From Symbiodinium natans (lineage: Eukaryota; Sar; Dinophyceae; Suessiales; Symbiodiniaceae): 64,000 nucleotides of DNA. The translations under genes were made by a program, and so were the position numbers. Shown here piece after piece: positions 33,390 through 46,500 of this stretch. The notes beneath the pieces are model-generated. The model had not been told where the DNA came from. It ran no database searches and worked only from the letters and a program-made list of their open reading frames with translations. The DNA lies in assembly GCA_905221605.1 (NCBI GenBank), contig CAJNDS010000452.1:62001-126000 (forward strand), read 5' to 3'. Each line of letters starts with the position of its first letter. Within the stretch, counting starts at the first letter, position 1.

Positions 33390-34667
33390 GCAGAATTTAT
33401 TTATGTTGATAGCTGCTTTTGGCTGCGCATGAAAATATTAAAGCCTGCCGCTGTTATATGGCAACTAAAGTAACTAAAGGCTGCCATCACAAGTTTCCTC
33501 GACACGCTGTCGGAAAGACCAGTTGGCCTGAACGGAAGCATGCCTTAGCTTGGCCGAGCGGCGACTTCCTTCTCGAACTCGTTCATTTGCCTGGCAAGAC
33601 AGGACGTCAAACCCGTTTTCTAATCATGAGCCGAGCTTCACTCTCCCAAAACCCTTACAGCACGGACAACGACTGACACCCTGAACTATGTCTCCTGTGG
33701 TCTCGACACCCAGGCCTCAGAACATCATATTGTATGCACATATACCGGAAAACCCTGGCAGAACTGGACAAGCTTCAAGGGCTAGACCTCAACCTACAAG
33801 TACCTACAAGTAGCCATTAGTTCTGAAAGTCCTGAAGCAGCCCGAACCAGTTCGGAATGGCCTGGAGGATAAGATTCGCTCCAATCGGGGGACCCATACC
33901 TCGGAACAGTGACGCATCCAGGCTAGAGTTCAGCAGCTACGGCTGTCCAGCACGTTTTTTCCCAGAGTTGGGCTGTAGGAGGTCTGGTACGTTGGCGACA
34001 TGCCGCATTGCCTTGCAGGATGCAGCCGAATGTAGCCGACTTGCTCCGAAAGAGCCGGGAAAGTTGTTAGCAACCCGTAGAATCCCTACTTGCACAGGAA
34101 CAACAAGACAGAACACATCAGTTTAGTAAACGCTGCACACCCGACACGCTGGCGAGCTGCCACGGACTCGGGCTGATCCACCGTTGCCCCGCGAGTGAGG
34201 CGCATACGCTCCTTCCCCCGAGAAGTAGGGATGACAGGGGGCAGGACGAGGGCAGAGATGTAGGCAGCTGCAAGCCATAAGCCGTCTGAAACTCGACAAG
34301 TGTAGTACTACTTCATTAAACTCCCAACGCTGGCGGACGCTCTCCTGGATCTTGCGGGTAAGCTGCCGAACCTGCCCTTCGAACTCACGAGCCTTAGAGT
34401 CATGAGATGAGGTTTTAAAGGCTCCGGGTGCATTGCCGGGACGTGTTTACATGTGTTTCCGAGATTCCAGCGCAGGGCTTCAGCAACTCTCTTTCAGGTT
34501 TATAGGAAAGTTCTTCGTCAGGCTTCTTGTGACCGTTTCGATGAGACATTAAGCCAAGCTTGGGGCTTTGCAGCTTTGCGTGGGCCTAATTCTCAGCCAC
34601 CCTCACTGATGCCGGAGCACCATTCCGCAGGGACAAGCCGAGGTCACAGTGATCGGGGATTGATGAT
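33390..34667. other. No gene recognised
   Basis: Short mixed frames only, with no motif or convincing splice pair. Confidence 0.35.
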
Positions 34668-35057
34668 TCATGCCGTGGCCGAGGTGACAACATAAACGCA
34701 GCCAGCCTCGATGTCTACCACGGGCTTCACATGAGTTGGCAGTAAAAAAATCGAAGTTGTGGCCTACTGGCTGGAGGATAATGTGCCCCACAATGCCTCA
34801 CGACGCATCTCAACCTCAACAGACTGCAGCGTGATTCGTGGCTGCCTGATGCGGATGAGTGCTTGGTCCACTGCGCCGTGCTCGGTTCCCAACCGCTCGG
34901 CACCAGACAGTCAAATCGGCACACTGACGATGCAAGAATGCTCGACTCCTTCTTGTGCATTACATGCAGCCTACCTGCTGTTGTCGTCATGTTGGAGAAT
35001 CGTGCTTCGAATTGCTCCTTGAACGCTTCGTTGGTCTGCTTGTACGAGTCCGGCACC
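34668..35057 (-). CDS. Unidentified gene, two exons joined
   Basis: Exon 35057-34975 encodes VPDSYKQTNEAFKEQFEARF with SNMTTTA after it, and ends at a strong G|GTAGGC donor. Exon 34870 to about 34787 begins TG GAC, completing a GTG codon across the 104-base intron, and encodes VDQALIRIRQPRITLQSVEV and EMRREALWGT. The phase match supports the join. A further frame, PVVDIEAGCVYVVTSATA, ending in a stop at 34668, may be the C-terminal exon. I could not match its phase. The family is not recognised. Exons at 35.3-36.0 kb on the same strand may belong to this gene. Confidence 0.5.
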
Positions 35058-35339
35058 CTAGCCCATCAAGCTGAGAACTTCGTGGGTTTTTGGCTATGCT
35101 CAGATCTGCCTAGGGGCCCTCCTCCGCTCACGTGTGGCGTCATGACGCCGCTGCCAAGGCGCTGCAAAGCCGTCCTCCGAGATTCATTTAAAGGCAGATT
35201 ACATGTAGACTACAGGCAGAAGGCTGCAAAATGCGCTCCTGTTTGTGCATCTTTCACTTGCGCTTCTTTACAGGAACCATATACCCAGCTCCCCGGTCCC
35301 CTCTCCCCCCCATAAAAAGCATAAGATAAGACTACATAC

Positions 35340-36001
35340 CTCAAACTTGCCCAACCCCAAATGTAGGGGTCACCTGACATCACCTGACATTCTACACTCC
35401 AGAGATACACCGCGGAAGTCTGCGGGATCCTCTTGAGCTGGGCACTCCAGAGATTCTCTAAAATGGACTCCAGGGATGCGCTGCCACGCTTCGGGGGGGG
35501 GGTGGGCACTCCGGATGTGGGAACCTTTGCTTCTCTGAAAGCGATTCGAGGGCCCAGCTTTCTGCCCTTAAACAGAGCTCTGCGCACAGCCAAGCCCTCC
35601 GGCACTGCCCAGGTGAGCCTCAACAGACCTCTGTCCACCCACAAACCTGTGAACATTAGGGCGGTCGAGGCAAGAAACTACGCGAGACCATGGCGGGGTA
35701 CTTTGCACGTCACTAATTTTGGAAGGCATGTGTTCGTGGCTGCACTGATGGGGCTCGAATGAATCCTACAAATGGCATGGAAGGCATCCAATATGTCTTC
35801 GGGTAGAAGCCCGGAACGTTCCTCTTCTGAACAGACACTTTCCACCTGAAATCCCCAACCTGACATGCCGAAACCCCAAGCCTTTCAAAGTGTTGGAGTT
35901 CGACACGTGAGTGCTTCGAAGGCCTCCTGCTCTTCGTCCCCTTCCACAGATGCAGTCTTCTTCTCTTCCAGCTTCTGCTTTACCTTTGTGGCTTGGGAGG
36001 G
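35340..36001 (-). CDS. Unidentified gene, three candidate exons
   Basis: Minus-strand pieces are: 36001-35907, KPSQATKVKQKLEEKKTASV and EGDEEQEAFEAL, a charged segment ending at a GTGTCG donor; 35845 to about 35770, VESVCSEEERSGLLPEDILD and AFHAICR, after a TTTCAG acceptor; and about 35656-35340, WAVPEGLAVRRALFKGRKLG to SLESILENLWSAQLKR. The first two look clearly coding. Phases between them were not reconciled, so the order is a proposal. Possibly the 5' part of the gene at 34.7-35.06 kb. Confidence 0.4.
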
Positions 36002-36972
36002 CTTTACGGCCCGTACAGGGACTAATTAGTGCGGATCAACACCCAAGATACTCAAAGATGATAACTTTTCATACTCGCAAGATTCCAATCACCAAAAATA
36101 ACTACGCTGCCACACGACTGGCAGTTAACATGTACGAAGACACCAGTTTTGAATCTCAATCCACTGCTGGACTTGCAGTCGTGAGACAGCTTTGGACGTC
36201 TGGGCTTCAACACCCGGAGCTGATAGTTACAACATGCTTAGGTGAAGACTATCAGGGAATTGAAGGTTTCCAAAAAGGTTGGAATCGTCACTGATGCTTC
36301 GAAACTCAAATTTCAACTGAGATCTCGGCAAAAAAGGGTCTACGGAAAACTTGGTGCTTGATGGATTCTTGGATTCTGCGGAGGCCAAAGCGCATGGAGA
36401 CCGCTTTCGCAGCTTGTGTGTTGAGCTTTGTGTGGTCAAAACGTTTCTTTCCACGATCTTTTTGCAGGACGAGATAACTTTACACAATGAACTGGACGAG
36501 CGGCGACCTATGTCGGCCTGCTCACAAAGACGCGAGGAGGCTTCTATGACATGTTCGCATATGTTCGCCTCCCTCCCGTTCACTTAAGCCCAGCGGGCTT
36601 CAACGGGCTTCAGCGGCCGTGGGACCTGGTAAAGGCGTCCCTTTCGCGAAACCAGTTCCACAGCATCCACCAAGTACTCGAGGTCGGTCTTGTAGGGCGT
36701 CAGCTTGCCGGCGCTCTCCTCCATGACAGAGCGGCTTTTTGTCGGTGCTTTTTTTGCTGTTTTTCAATGGTGCTTTAGAGAATAACCAGGAGGTGCGGCA
36801 AATTTCAACTGCGGAGCAACTGCAGTTGGAAAGATTGATGTCCTAGGTGCTCCGGTGGTGGAAAGCCTGGGGAAGGATTGGTGTAAAAACAACCACACTA
36901 ACAGTTTTTGCCCCCGGTAGAACTCCGGACAGCCTCAGGCTTGGCCTTTCGAGCTCACAAGCTACATACCAG
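36002..36972. other. No gene resolved
   Basis: A plus frame at 36351-36587 (LDGFLDSAEAKAHGDRFRSL) and an opposing minus frame are both open. Neither is recognised. Confidence 0.3.
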
Positions 36973-37057
36973 CATGGGCTATGAGGCCTGATGATCCCCC
37001 TAAGCAACCCTCTACAGGGCGTTTTTTAAAGAGGGTTTTAGGGCATAGTGGCCCATG
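36973..37057. mobile_element. MITE-like element, CATGGGC inverted ends
   Basis: An 85-base element begins CATGGGCTATGAGGCCT and ends GCATAGTGGCCCATG. Inside it has GATCCCCCTAAGCAACCCT and a GTTTTTTAAAGAGGG block. A second copy is at 57059-57144. Confidence 0.65.
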
Positions 37058-37125
37058 TCGGTAAGCTGCGGTTTGAAGCATGGACTTCCATTTCCCTCGG
37101 AATCCCCCGCAGCCGCCGTTAGCCC

Positions 37126-37163
37126 CCCTAAACCCTAAATTTTAAACCCTAAACCCAAAACCC
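37126..37163. repeat. Degenerate CCCTAAA run
   Basis: About five telomere-type units with ATTT and CCCAAAA variants. Confidence 0.85.
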
Positions 37164-37379
37164 TTCTAGGGAGTCCGTCCTCCGGAGGTTCATCCTCCTT
37201 GGCTCCAGGCGGGGTGGACATGGCCTCATTCTTGCAGCACAAGGAAATGGCAAGGAAGCAACCAAAGCACGAGTTCCGAGGGGGCAGATTTTATTTGGCT
37301 TGGCAGGCTGGTCGGTTTCTTTGTCGGCGGTTGAAAACTTGAAGCAGGGACTTCACAAGTTGTGGCAGCAAAAATTGGG

Positions 37380-37470
37380 CCTCGGCTTTTGGGGGTTTTA
37401 TGGTATCCACCCTTGGAAAGTTCAAGGTCTTGAAATCCGACGTGAAATACAACCTCTTTGCTGAGGGGCC
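37380..37470 (-). CDS. Candidate exon after a telomere-repeat intron
   Basis: The minus strand reads AAAAGCAG, then G CCC CTC. The open frame reads PLSKEVVFHVGFQDLELSKG and GYHKTPKSRGP. The preceding candidate exon would end TGC CG at 37545, directly before GTTTAGGG, and the phases (2 then 2) agree. Family unknown. Confidence 0.35.
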
Positions 37471-37489
37471 TGCTTTTGCAAGTAGAAAC

Positions 37490-37544
37490 TAAACCCTAAA
37501 CCCTAAACCCTAAACCCTAAACCCTAAACCCTAAACCCTAAACC
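37490..37544. repeat. Interstitial telomere repeat, (CCCTAAA)n
   Basis: About eight perfect units. On the minus strand the run opens as CCGGTTTAGGG, the same context as the intron donor at 10786. Confidence 0.95.
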
Positions 37545-37559
37545 GGCAGTGAACACAAG

Positions 37560-40500
37560 ACCCTGCAAACCAGGCAAGCGCTTAAAACCCGAAACTTACA
37601 CCTGCGTATGCGCGTTTCAGTTTTAAGCCAGACAGATGCACCTCGAGCCTCTTCTCGTCGCGCCGCCGTTCCGCGGAAATGATGTCCTTGTCTGTTTCTT
37701 GTCACCAGATCAGAAGCCCCAAAGTCTTAGAGTGAAAGCTTGAACCCTAAGCCTTGCAAAGCACTGTTTCACTAGCTCTCACCGAGTTTCAAAAAGATCG
37801 AACTCGTTCTCCGCGGGCATGCTCGAAGAGAATGCCTGGCCCTCGCAAAACAAGAACGAAAGGACATTGAGGCTATGGATTGAAGAGCTTGAGTTTTATG
37901 CGACTTTTTCTTGACCGTGGTTCGGGGTTTACTTGAGGGCTTGGGATTGCCAGATCCCGAAAGTGCGCCGAAATGCATTAGCCTGTCCGATCTCCAAGTC
38001 TCAAAGCCACAGGCGCCAAGTCCATGGCATATGTCCCAAATACTGGGCGGGCTCTAGTAAAGTCAAGCCTACCGGCTGGATTTCGTAGCCAACGATCGCG
38101 CTTTGTACATATACTTGCACCAAATCTGTGACAGTTCAAGTAGTTGCTCGCCGAAGGGATTTGTACCTCTCTTTTCCACTTGTTGTTGAACTAGCTCTGG
38201 CAGTTGGAGTCGCTGCTCGGCTACTTCGTGCATCGGGCATCGGCCATGCGTTGGGACTCCGTCCTTGAATTCCGACCCTACTATTGGATGCAAAACTAAG
38301 CGCAGCCCAGTAATACAGCAGGTGTGTTGTTTGTGTGCGGGCGAAAGAAGAATAAAGGAGCTGGAGCTGATTGCTCACAGAAGAGGCGCTCGGAGGAGAG
38401 ATGAGAGGAGGAGTTTGTACATCGCATGTCGAGATGCATGGAATGCATGGCGCAGGTACGGGGAGAAGGGAAGGTCCGGTGAGGCTGTTGTGCGGCCCGA
38501 AGTCGTGGGGAAGCCGCGTCAGCATTTGCAAAGGGCAGGACTGGACTGACCCAATCACCTGCCTCTTCCACACCGCCCTCTGCTGGGGACATGTGTGCTG
38601 GGCCGGCCGGCTGTCGATTGTGCACCGTGCACCCAGCCGCCTTAAGCTTAGCGCCAGCTGCTGAGTCTAACGGATTGTGCTGCTGAGTCTAACGGATTGT
38701 GTGGCTGATAATTATGTATGCAATTTGTGATGGTTCTGTGAGAAGGCATTTGCTTTAGGCAACGCGCGCGGATGCCCTTCGGGGCTGTGATACATGCGCA
38801 GCGCCTGGCGGACCGTGACGTTTTCATGAGAATGAGGCGTGAATGACTGAGTGGCATTTGCCTTCCTGATTGGCGGACAGGACCACATCAAGCTTCCCCC
38901 ACGAGACCCACCCGATCTTGCGCCATCCCGCCATACATCCCAGTCCCGGAACGACCCCGCATATCCATCCACATCCTACAGCCACTCCCCAAACCCCACG
39001 AAAGCCAGAAACCTGGAACCGCAAAGCCATCACTGATCGATCCTGGGCCCGCTCCCGAGCTTCATGCAAACTGCCAAGCCACACAATTGCCGTTTTGCAT
39101 CAGACTGTGGGGCGTCACCCGGGTGATCTCTGAATCCCTAAAGCCAAACGCTCCTATGATGCCACGTGCCTGTCTGTAAGGATGCGAAGCGGGCAAGACG
39201 CTATCTTCTCCCTCCACAACCCTTTCGCCGTCCTTCCCAAGCCAAGCAAGGAAGCAAGGAAGCCTCCTTCGGATCTTCCGGCTCTGCCTGTGCATGTTCG
39301 TCAGCCTCTCGGCGCCTGAGAACACGCGTTGTGGCAAAAGCGAAAAGGATTACGGACAAAACCTAGCTGTCGTTGCGGTCGCCGTGGTGGCTGTGGTTGT
39401 GGCTGCTAGAGCCGTTACAGAGGTTGGAGTATCAAGAGTCACATCGTTAAGGAGTAAAATCAACAAACTCAACTCAATGGCTCTGCATTGTGATCGCGCC
39501 ACGACAAGCAAAATGCCCTGCAAGAAACTATTGGAGTCCTGTCACAAGCAGCACAAAGAAACTGCTCAGCCGTTTGAACCCGAAACCCTACAAGCATCCC
39601 ACCTGCTACATGTCCGCGTGGTCGGCATCATTGAAAAGTTTGAAACCGTTGAGGATTGATTGCAGAGTACAATACCACGTCGATGACAAGTACTATCCTT
39701 GAGACTGCCTCTTCTTCCCGCGGCCAGCTGCATCGTCCTGGCATTCTCGCAACAAGAACACAGCTAACCGCAAAAACTCATGATGAGGGTAACAACGGCG
39801 ATGCGAGAGGACACGTCTTAACAGAAGCGCCAAACGTCGATCGCAAACCCGACATGCCCGATGCCTGTCGAGTGTCGAGACTTTTGACATGCGAGCGCGA
39901 GCCAGGCTGGCAAAGACGACTCGAGGTCCGAAAAACGTGAATGAGTTTCGAGGATGGCGACCCGGGCACGCTGCCTCCACCAAAAAGGACGAAAAGGAAC
40001 TCCAACATACCAAATGACCTAGATTCAAGATAAAGTGGGGTGTTGTGCTTGTTTGGGTAGTTTTCTTTGTTTTTGCTTCGGTGTCCTTTGATGTTACCGG
40101 TAGTGGGAAACTTCAAGTTTCTCCATTGTGAGAACAGAACTGTTACCTCCTCGAAACGGAAGCTTCTATTCTTTATGCGTGTTTACCGGCAACCTCTTTA
40201 TTCTCCTTTGTATCTTTGGGAGGGGAACCTCTTTTGCATTTCCTTGATTCTACGTTGTGGCTTATAAACTTTTTATGGCCTTCGTCCAATGATGTGTATT
40301 GGCAGTCGCGAATCTAGAGAAACGCAAGAGGGTCCTGTCGGCCTGCAGACTTGTGGGGCCCCAGAAAACGCAACGAACAACGAAACCAGTGCGCAGGCCG
40401 CGCACTCACTCCACGACAGGTCCCGGGCCTCCCCTGAACTCCAGCGAGATGCTCTCATGCGACAAACAAGGCACCCTCCTTGAGATGTACCACAGAGACC

Positions 40501-40576
40501 ACAAAGAGCACGAAACAGAAGTCCAATGGTCCAGAGAACTTCATGAGAGCATTCCAGAGCATGGCAGCTCTCCATA
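37560..40576. other. No gene resolved
   Basis: Frames of 60-145 codons occur on both strands, for example minus 39778-40116 with HVFRTSSRLCQPGSRSHVKS. None is recognised or bounded by a convincing splice pair. Confidence 0.35.
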
Positions 40577-43500
40577 CACCAGCTGATGTTCATGATGCTC
40601 GCCCACTTGTTTTTGAATGCTAGGGGCCTGGGCGGCTGATGCTCATGATGCAAGCCACTGACAGGCCTGGGCGGCTGATGCTCAGGACTCAGGACGCTCG
40701 TCCACTCGGCCTTCAAAGCTGAGGGCCTGGGCAGCTGCTCATGATGCTCGCCCAATCACCCACTTGGTTTTGAATGCTAAGGGCCTGGGCGGCTGATGCT
40801 CATGATGCTCGCCTACTTGGCTTGCAATGCTCACGCCTTGGCTTTCGCCTGGGCGGCTGATGCTCAGGATGGTCGTCCACTTGGCCTTCAACGCTCGCCT
40901 ACTTGTCTTGCAATGCTGGCTTGCTGGCGCCTTGGCTTTAAATGCTGACAGGCCTGGGCGGCTGATGCTCATGATGCTCGTCCACTTGGTTTTGAATGCT
41001 AAGGGCCTGGGCAGCTGATGCTCATGATGCTCGCGCACTTGGTTTTGAATGTTAAGGGCCTGGGCGGCTGATGCTCATGATGCTCGCCTACTTGGCCTGG
41101 CTTGCTCACGCCTTGGCTCATAATGCTCGTCCACTTGGCCTTCAACGCTGAAGGGGGGGGGGGCCTGGGCGCTGATGCTCATGATGCTCGCCGACTTGGT
41201 TTTGAATGCTAAGGACCCGGCTGATGCTCATGATGCTCGCCTACTTGGCTTGCAATGCTGGCTTGCTCACGCCTTGGCTTTAAATGAATATGCTGACAGG
41301 CCTGGGCGGCTGGTGCTCATGATGCTCGTCCACTTGGCCTTCAACGCTGAGGGCCTGGGCAGCCGATGCTCATGATGCTCGCCCACTTGGTTTTGAATGC
41401 TAAGGACCTGGGCGGCTGATGCTCATGATGCTCGCCTACTTGGCTTGCAATGCTGGCTTGCTCACGCCTTGGCTTTAAATGAAAATGCTGACAGGCCTGG
41501 GCGGCTGATGCTCATGATGCTCGTCCACTTGGCCTTCAACGCTGAGGGCCTGGCAGCTGATGCTCATGATGCTCGCCCACTTGGTTTTGAATGCTAAGGA
41601 CCTGGGCGGCTGATGCTCATGATGCTCGCCTACTTGGCTTGCAATGCTGGCTTGCTGGCGCCTTGGCTTAAAATGAAAATGCTGACAGGCCTGGGCGGCT
41701 GATGCTCATGATGCTCGTCCACTTGGCCTTCAACGCTGAGGGCCTGGGCAGCTGATGCTCATGCTGCTAAGGACCTGCACGGCTGATGCTCATGAAAATG
41801 CTGACAGGCCTGGGCGGCTGATGCTCATTATGCTCCACTTGGCCTTCAACGCTGAGGGGGGGGGGGGGGGGGGGGGGGGGCCTGGGCAGCTGATGCTCAT
41901 CATGCTCGCCGACTTGGTTTTGAATGCTAAGGACCCGGCTGATGCTCATGATGCTCGCCTACTTGGCTTGCAATGCTGGCTTGCTGGCGCCTTGGCTTTA
42001 AATGCTGACAGGCCTGGGCGGCTCGTCCACTTGGCCTTCAACGCTGAGGGCCTGGGCAGCCGATGCTCATGATGCTCGCCCACTTGGTTCTGAATGCTAA
42101 GGACCTGGGTGGCTGATGCTCATGATGCTCGCTTACTTGGCTTGCAATGCTGGCTTGCTCACGCCTGGGCTTTAAATGAAAATGCTGACAGGCCTGGGCG
42201 GCTGATGCTCATGATGCTCGTCCACTTGACCTTCAACGCTGGGGGCCTGGGCAGCTGATGCTCATGATGCTCGCCCACTTGGTTTTGAATGCTGAGGGCC
42301 TGGGCAGCTGATGCTCATGATGCTCGCCCACTTGGTTTTAAATGTTAAGGGCCTGGGCGGCTGATGCTCATGATGCTCGCCCACTTGGCTTGCAATGCTG
42401 GCTTGCTCACGCGGGCGGCTGATGCTCATGATGCTCGTCCACTTGGCCTTCAACGCTGAGGGGGGGCCTGGGCAGCTGATGCTCATGATGCTCGCCCACT
42501 TGGTTTTGAATGCTAAGGACCTGGGCGGCTGATGCTCATGATGCTCGCCTACTTGGCTTGCAATGCTGGCTTGCTCATGCCTTGGCTTCAAATGAAAATG
42601 CTGACAGGCCTGGGCGGCTGATGCTCATGATGCTCGCCTACTTGGCTTGCAATGCTGGCTCGCTCACGCCTTGGCTTCAAATGAAAATGCTGACAGGCCT
42701 GGGCGGCTGATGCTCATGATGCTCGCCTACTTGGCTTGCAATGCTGGGTCGCTCACGCCTTGGCTTTAAATGCTGACAGGCCTGGGCGGCTGATGCTCAT
42801 GATGCTCACTTTGGCCTTCAACGCTGAGGGCCTGGGCAGCTGATGCTCATGATGCTCGCCCACTTGGTTTTGAATGCTAAGGACCTTGGCGGCTGATGCT
42901 CATGATGCTCGCCTACTCGGCTTGCAATGCTGGCTTGCTCACGCCTTGGCTTTAAATGAAAATGCTGACAGGCCTGGGCGGCTGATGCTCATGATGCTCG
43001 TCCACTTGGCCTTCAACGCTGAGGGCCTGGGCAGCTGATGCTCATGATGCTCGCCCACTTGGTTTTGAATGCTAAGGACCTGGGCGGCTGATGCTCATGA
43101 TGCTCGCCTACTTGGCTTGCAATGCTGGCTTGCTCAGGCCTTGGCTTTAAATGCTGACAGGCCTGGGCGGCTGATGCTCATGATGCTCGTCCACTTTGGC
43201 CTTCAACGCTGAGGGCCTGGGCAGCTGATGCTCATGATGCGCTACTTGGTTTTGAATGCTAAGGACCTGGGCGGCTGATGCTCATGATGCTCGCCAACTT
43301 GGCTTGCAATGATGGCTTGCTCACGCCTTGACAGGGCTGGGCGGCTGATGCTCATGATGGCCTTGAACGCGGAGGGCCTGGGCAGCTGATGCTCATGATG
43401 CTCGCCCACTTGGTTTTGAATGCTAAGGACCTGGGCGGCTGATGCTCATGATGCTCGCCTACTCGGCTTGCAATGCTGGCTTGCTCACGCCTTGGCTTTG

Positions 43501-46500
43501 AATGAAAATGCTAACAGGCTCATGCTCATGATGCTCGCCCACTTGGTTTTGAATGCTAAGGACCTGGGCGGCTGATGCTCATGATGCTCGCCTACTTGGC
43601 TTGCAATGCTGGCTTGCTCACGCCTTGGCTTTAAATGCCGACAGGCCTGGGCGGCTGATGCTCATGATGCTCGTCCACTTGGCCTTCAACGCCGAGGGCC
43701 TGGGCAGCTGATGCTCATGATGCTCGCCCACTTGGTTTTGAATGCTAAGGACCTGGGCGGCTGATGCTCATGATGCTCGCCTACTTGGCTTGCAACGCTG
43801 GCTTGCTCACGCCTTGGCTTTAAATGAAAATGCTGACAGGCCTGGGCGGCTGATGCTCATGATGCTCGTCCACTTGGCCTTCAGCGCTGAGGGCCTGGGC
43901 AGCTGATGCTCATGATGCTCGCCCACTTGGTTTTGAATGCTAAGGACCTGGCCGGCTGATGCTCATGATGCTCGCCTACTTGGCTTGCAATGCTGGCTTG
44001 CTCACGCCTTGGCTGATGCTCATGATGCTCGTCCACTGGGTTTCAACGCTGAGGGCCTGGGCAGCTGATGCTCATGCTCGCCCACTGGGTTTTGAATGCT
44101 AAGGACCTGGGCGGCTGATGCTCATGATGCTCGCCTACTTGGCTTGCAATGCTGGCTCGCTCTGATGCTCGCCCACTTGGTTTTGAATGCTAAGGACCTG
44201 GGCGGCTGATGCTCATGATGCTCGCCTACTTGGCTTGCAATGCTGGCTTGCTCACGCCTTGGCTTTAAATGAAAATGCTGACAGGCCTGAGCGGCTGATG
44301 CTCATGATGCTCGTCCACTTGGCCTTCAACGCTGAGGGCCTCGGCAGCTGATGCTCATGATGCTCGCCCACTTGGTTTTGAATGCTAAGGACCTGGGCGG
44401 CTGATGCTCATGATGCTCGCCTACTTGGCTTGCAATGCTGGCTTGCTCACGCCTTGGCTTTAAATGAAAATGCTGACAGGCCTGGGCGGCTGATGCTCAT
44501 GATGCTCGTCCACTTGGCCTTCAACGCTGAGGGCCTGGGCAGCTGATGCTCATGATGCTCGCCCACTTGGTTTTGAATGCTAAGGACCTGGGCGGCTGAT
44601 GCTCATGATGCTCGCCTACTAGGCTTGCAATGCTGGCTTGCTCACGCCTTGGCTTTAAATGAAAATGCTGACAGGCCTGGGCGGCTGATGCTCATGATGC
44701 TCGTCCACTTGGCCTTCAACGCTGAGGGCCTGGGCAGCTGATGCTCATGATGCTCGCCCACTTGGTTTTGATTGCTAAGGACCTGGGCGGCTGATGCTCA
44801 TGATGCTCGCCCACTTGGTTTTGAATGCTAAGGACCTGGGCGGCTGATGCTCATGATGCTCGCCTACTTGGCTTGCAATGCTGGCTTGCTCACGCCTTGG
44901 CTTTAAATGAAAATGCTGACAGGCCTGGGCGGCTGATGCTCATGATGCTCGTCCACTTGGCCTTCAACGCTGAGGGCCTGGGCAGCTGATGCTCATGATG
45001 CTCGCCCACTTGGTTTTGAATGCTAGGGCCCTGGGCGGCTGATGCTCATGATGCTCGCCTACTTGGCTTGCAATGCTGGCTTGCTCACGCCTTGGCTTTA
45101 CATGAAAATGCTGACAGGCCTGGGCGGCTGATGCTCATGATGCTCGTCCACTTGGCCTTCAACGCTGAGGGCCTGGGCAGCTGATGCTCATGATGCTCGC
45201 CCACTTGGTTTTGAATGCTAAGGACCTGGGCGGCTGATGCTCATGATGCTCGCCTACTTGGCTTGCAATGCTGGCTTGCTCACGCCTTGGCTTTAAATGA
45301 AAATGCTGACAGGCCTGGGCGGCTGATGCTCATGATGCTCGTCCACTTGGCCTTCAACGCTGAGGGCCTGGGCAGCTGATGCTCATGATGCTCGCCCACT
45401 TGGTTTTGAATGCTAAGGACCTGGGCGGCTGATGCTCATGATGCTCGCCTACTAGGCTTGCAATGCTGGCTTGCTCACGCCTTGGCTTTAAATGAAAATG
45501 CTGACAGGCCTGGGCGGCTGATGCTCATGATGCTCGTCCACTTGGCCTTCAACGCTGAGGGCCTGGGCAGCTGATGCTCATGATGCTCGCCCACTTGGTT
45601 TTGATTGCTAAGGACCTGGGCGGCTGATGCTCATGATGCTCGCCCACTTGGTTTTGAATGCTAAGGACCTGGGCGGCTGATGCTCATGATGCTCGCCTAC
45701 TTGGCTTGCAATGCTGGCTTGCTCACGCCTTGGCTTTAAATGAAAATGCTGACAGGCCTGGGCGGCTGATGCTCATGATGCTCGTCCACTTGGCCTTCAA
45801 CGCTGAGGGCCTGGGCAGCTGATGCTCATGATGCTCGCCCACTTGGTTTTGAATGCTAGGGCCCTGGGCGGCTGATGCTCATGATGCTCGCCTACTTGGC
45901 TTGCAATGCTGGCTTGCTCACGCCTTGGCTTTAAATGAAAATGCTGACAGGCCTGGGCGGCTGATGCTCATGATGCTCGTCCACTTGGCCTTCAACGCTG
46001 AGGGCCTGGGCAGCTGATGCTCATGATGCTCGCCCACTTGGTTTTGAATGCTAAGGACCTGGGCGGCTGATGCTCATGATGCTCGACTACTTGGCTTGCA
46101 ATGCTGGCTTGCTCACGCCTTGGCTTTAAATGAAAATGCTGACAGGCCTGGGCGGCTGATGCTCATGATGCTCGTGCTCGCCCACTTGGTTTTGAATGCT
46201 AAGGACCTGGGCGGCTGATGCTCATGATGCTCGCCTACTTGGCTTGCAATGCTGGCTTGCTCACGCCTTGGCTTTAAATGAAAATGCTGACAGGCCTGAG
46301 CGGCTGATGCTCATGATGCTCGTCCACTTGGCCTTCAACGCTGAGGGCCTCGGCAGCTGATGCTCATGATGCTCGCCCACTTGGTTTTGAATGCTAAGGA
46401 CCTGGGCGGCTGATGCTCATGATGCTCGCCTACTTGGCTTGCAATGCTGGCTTGCTCACGCCTTGGCTTTAAATGAAAATGCTGACAGGCCTGGGCGGCT

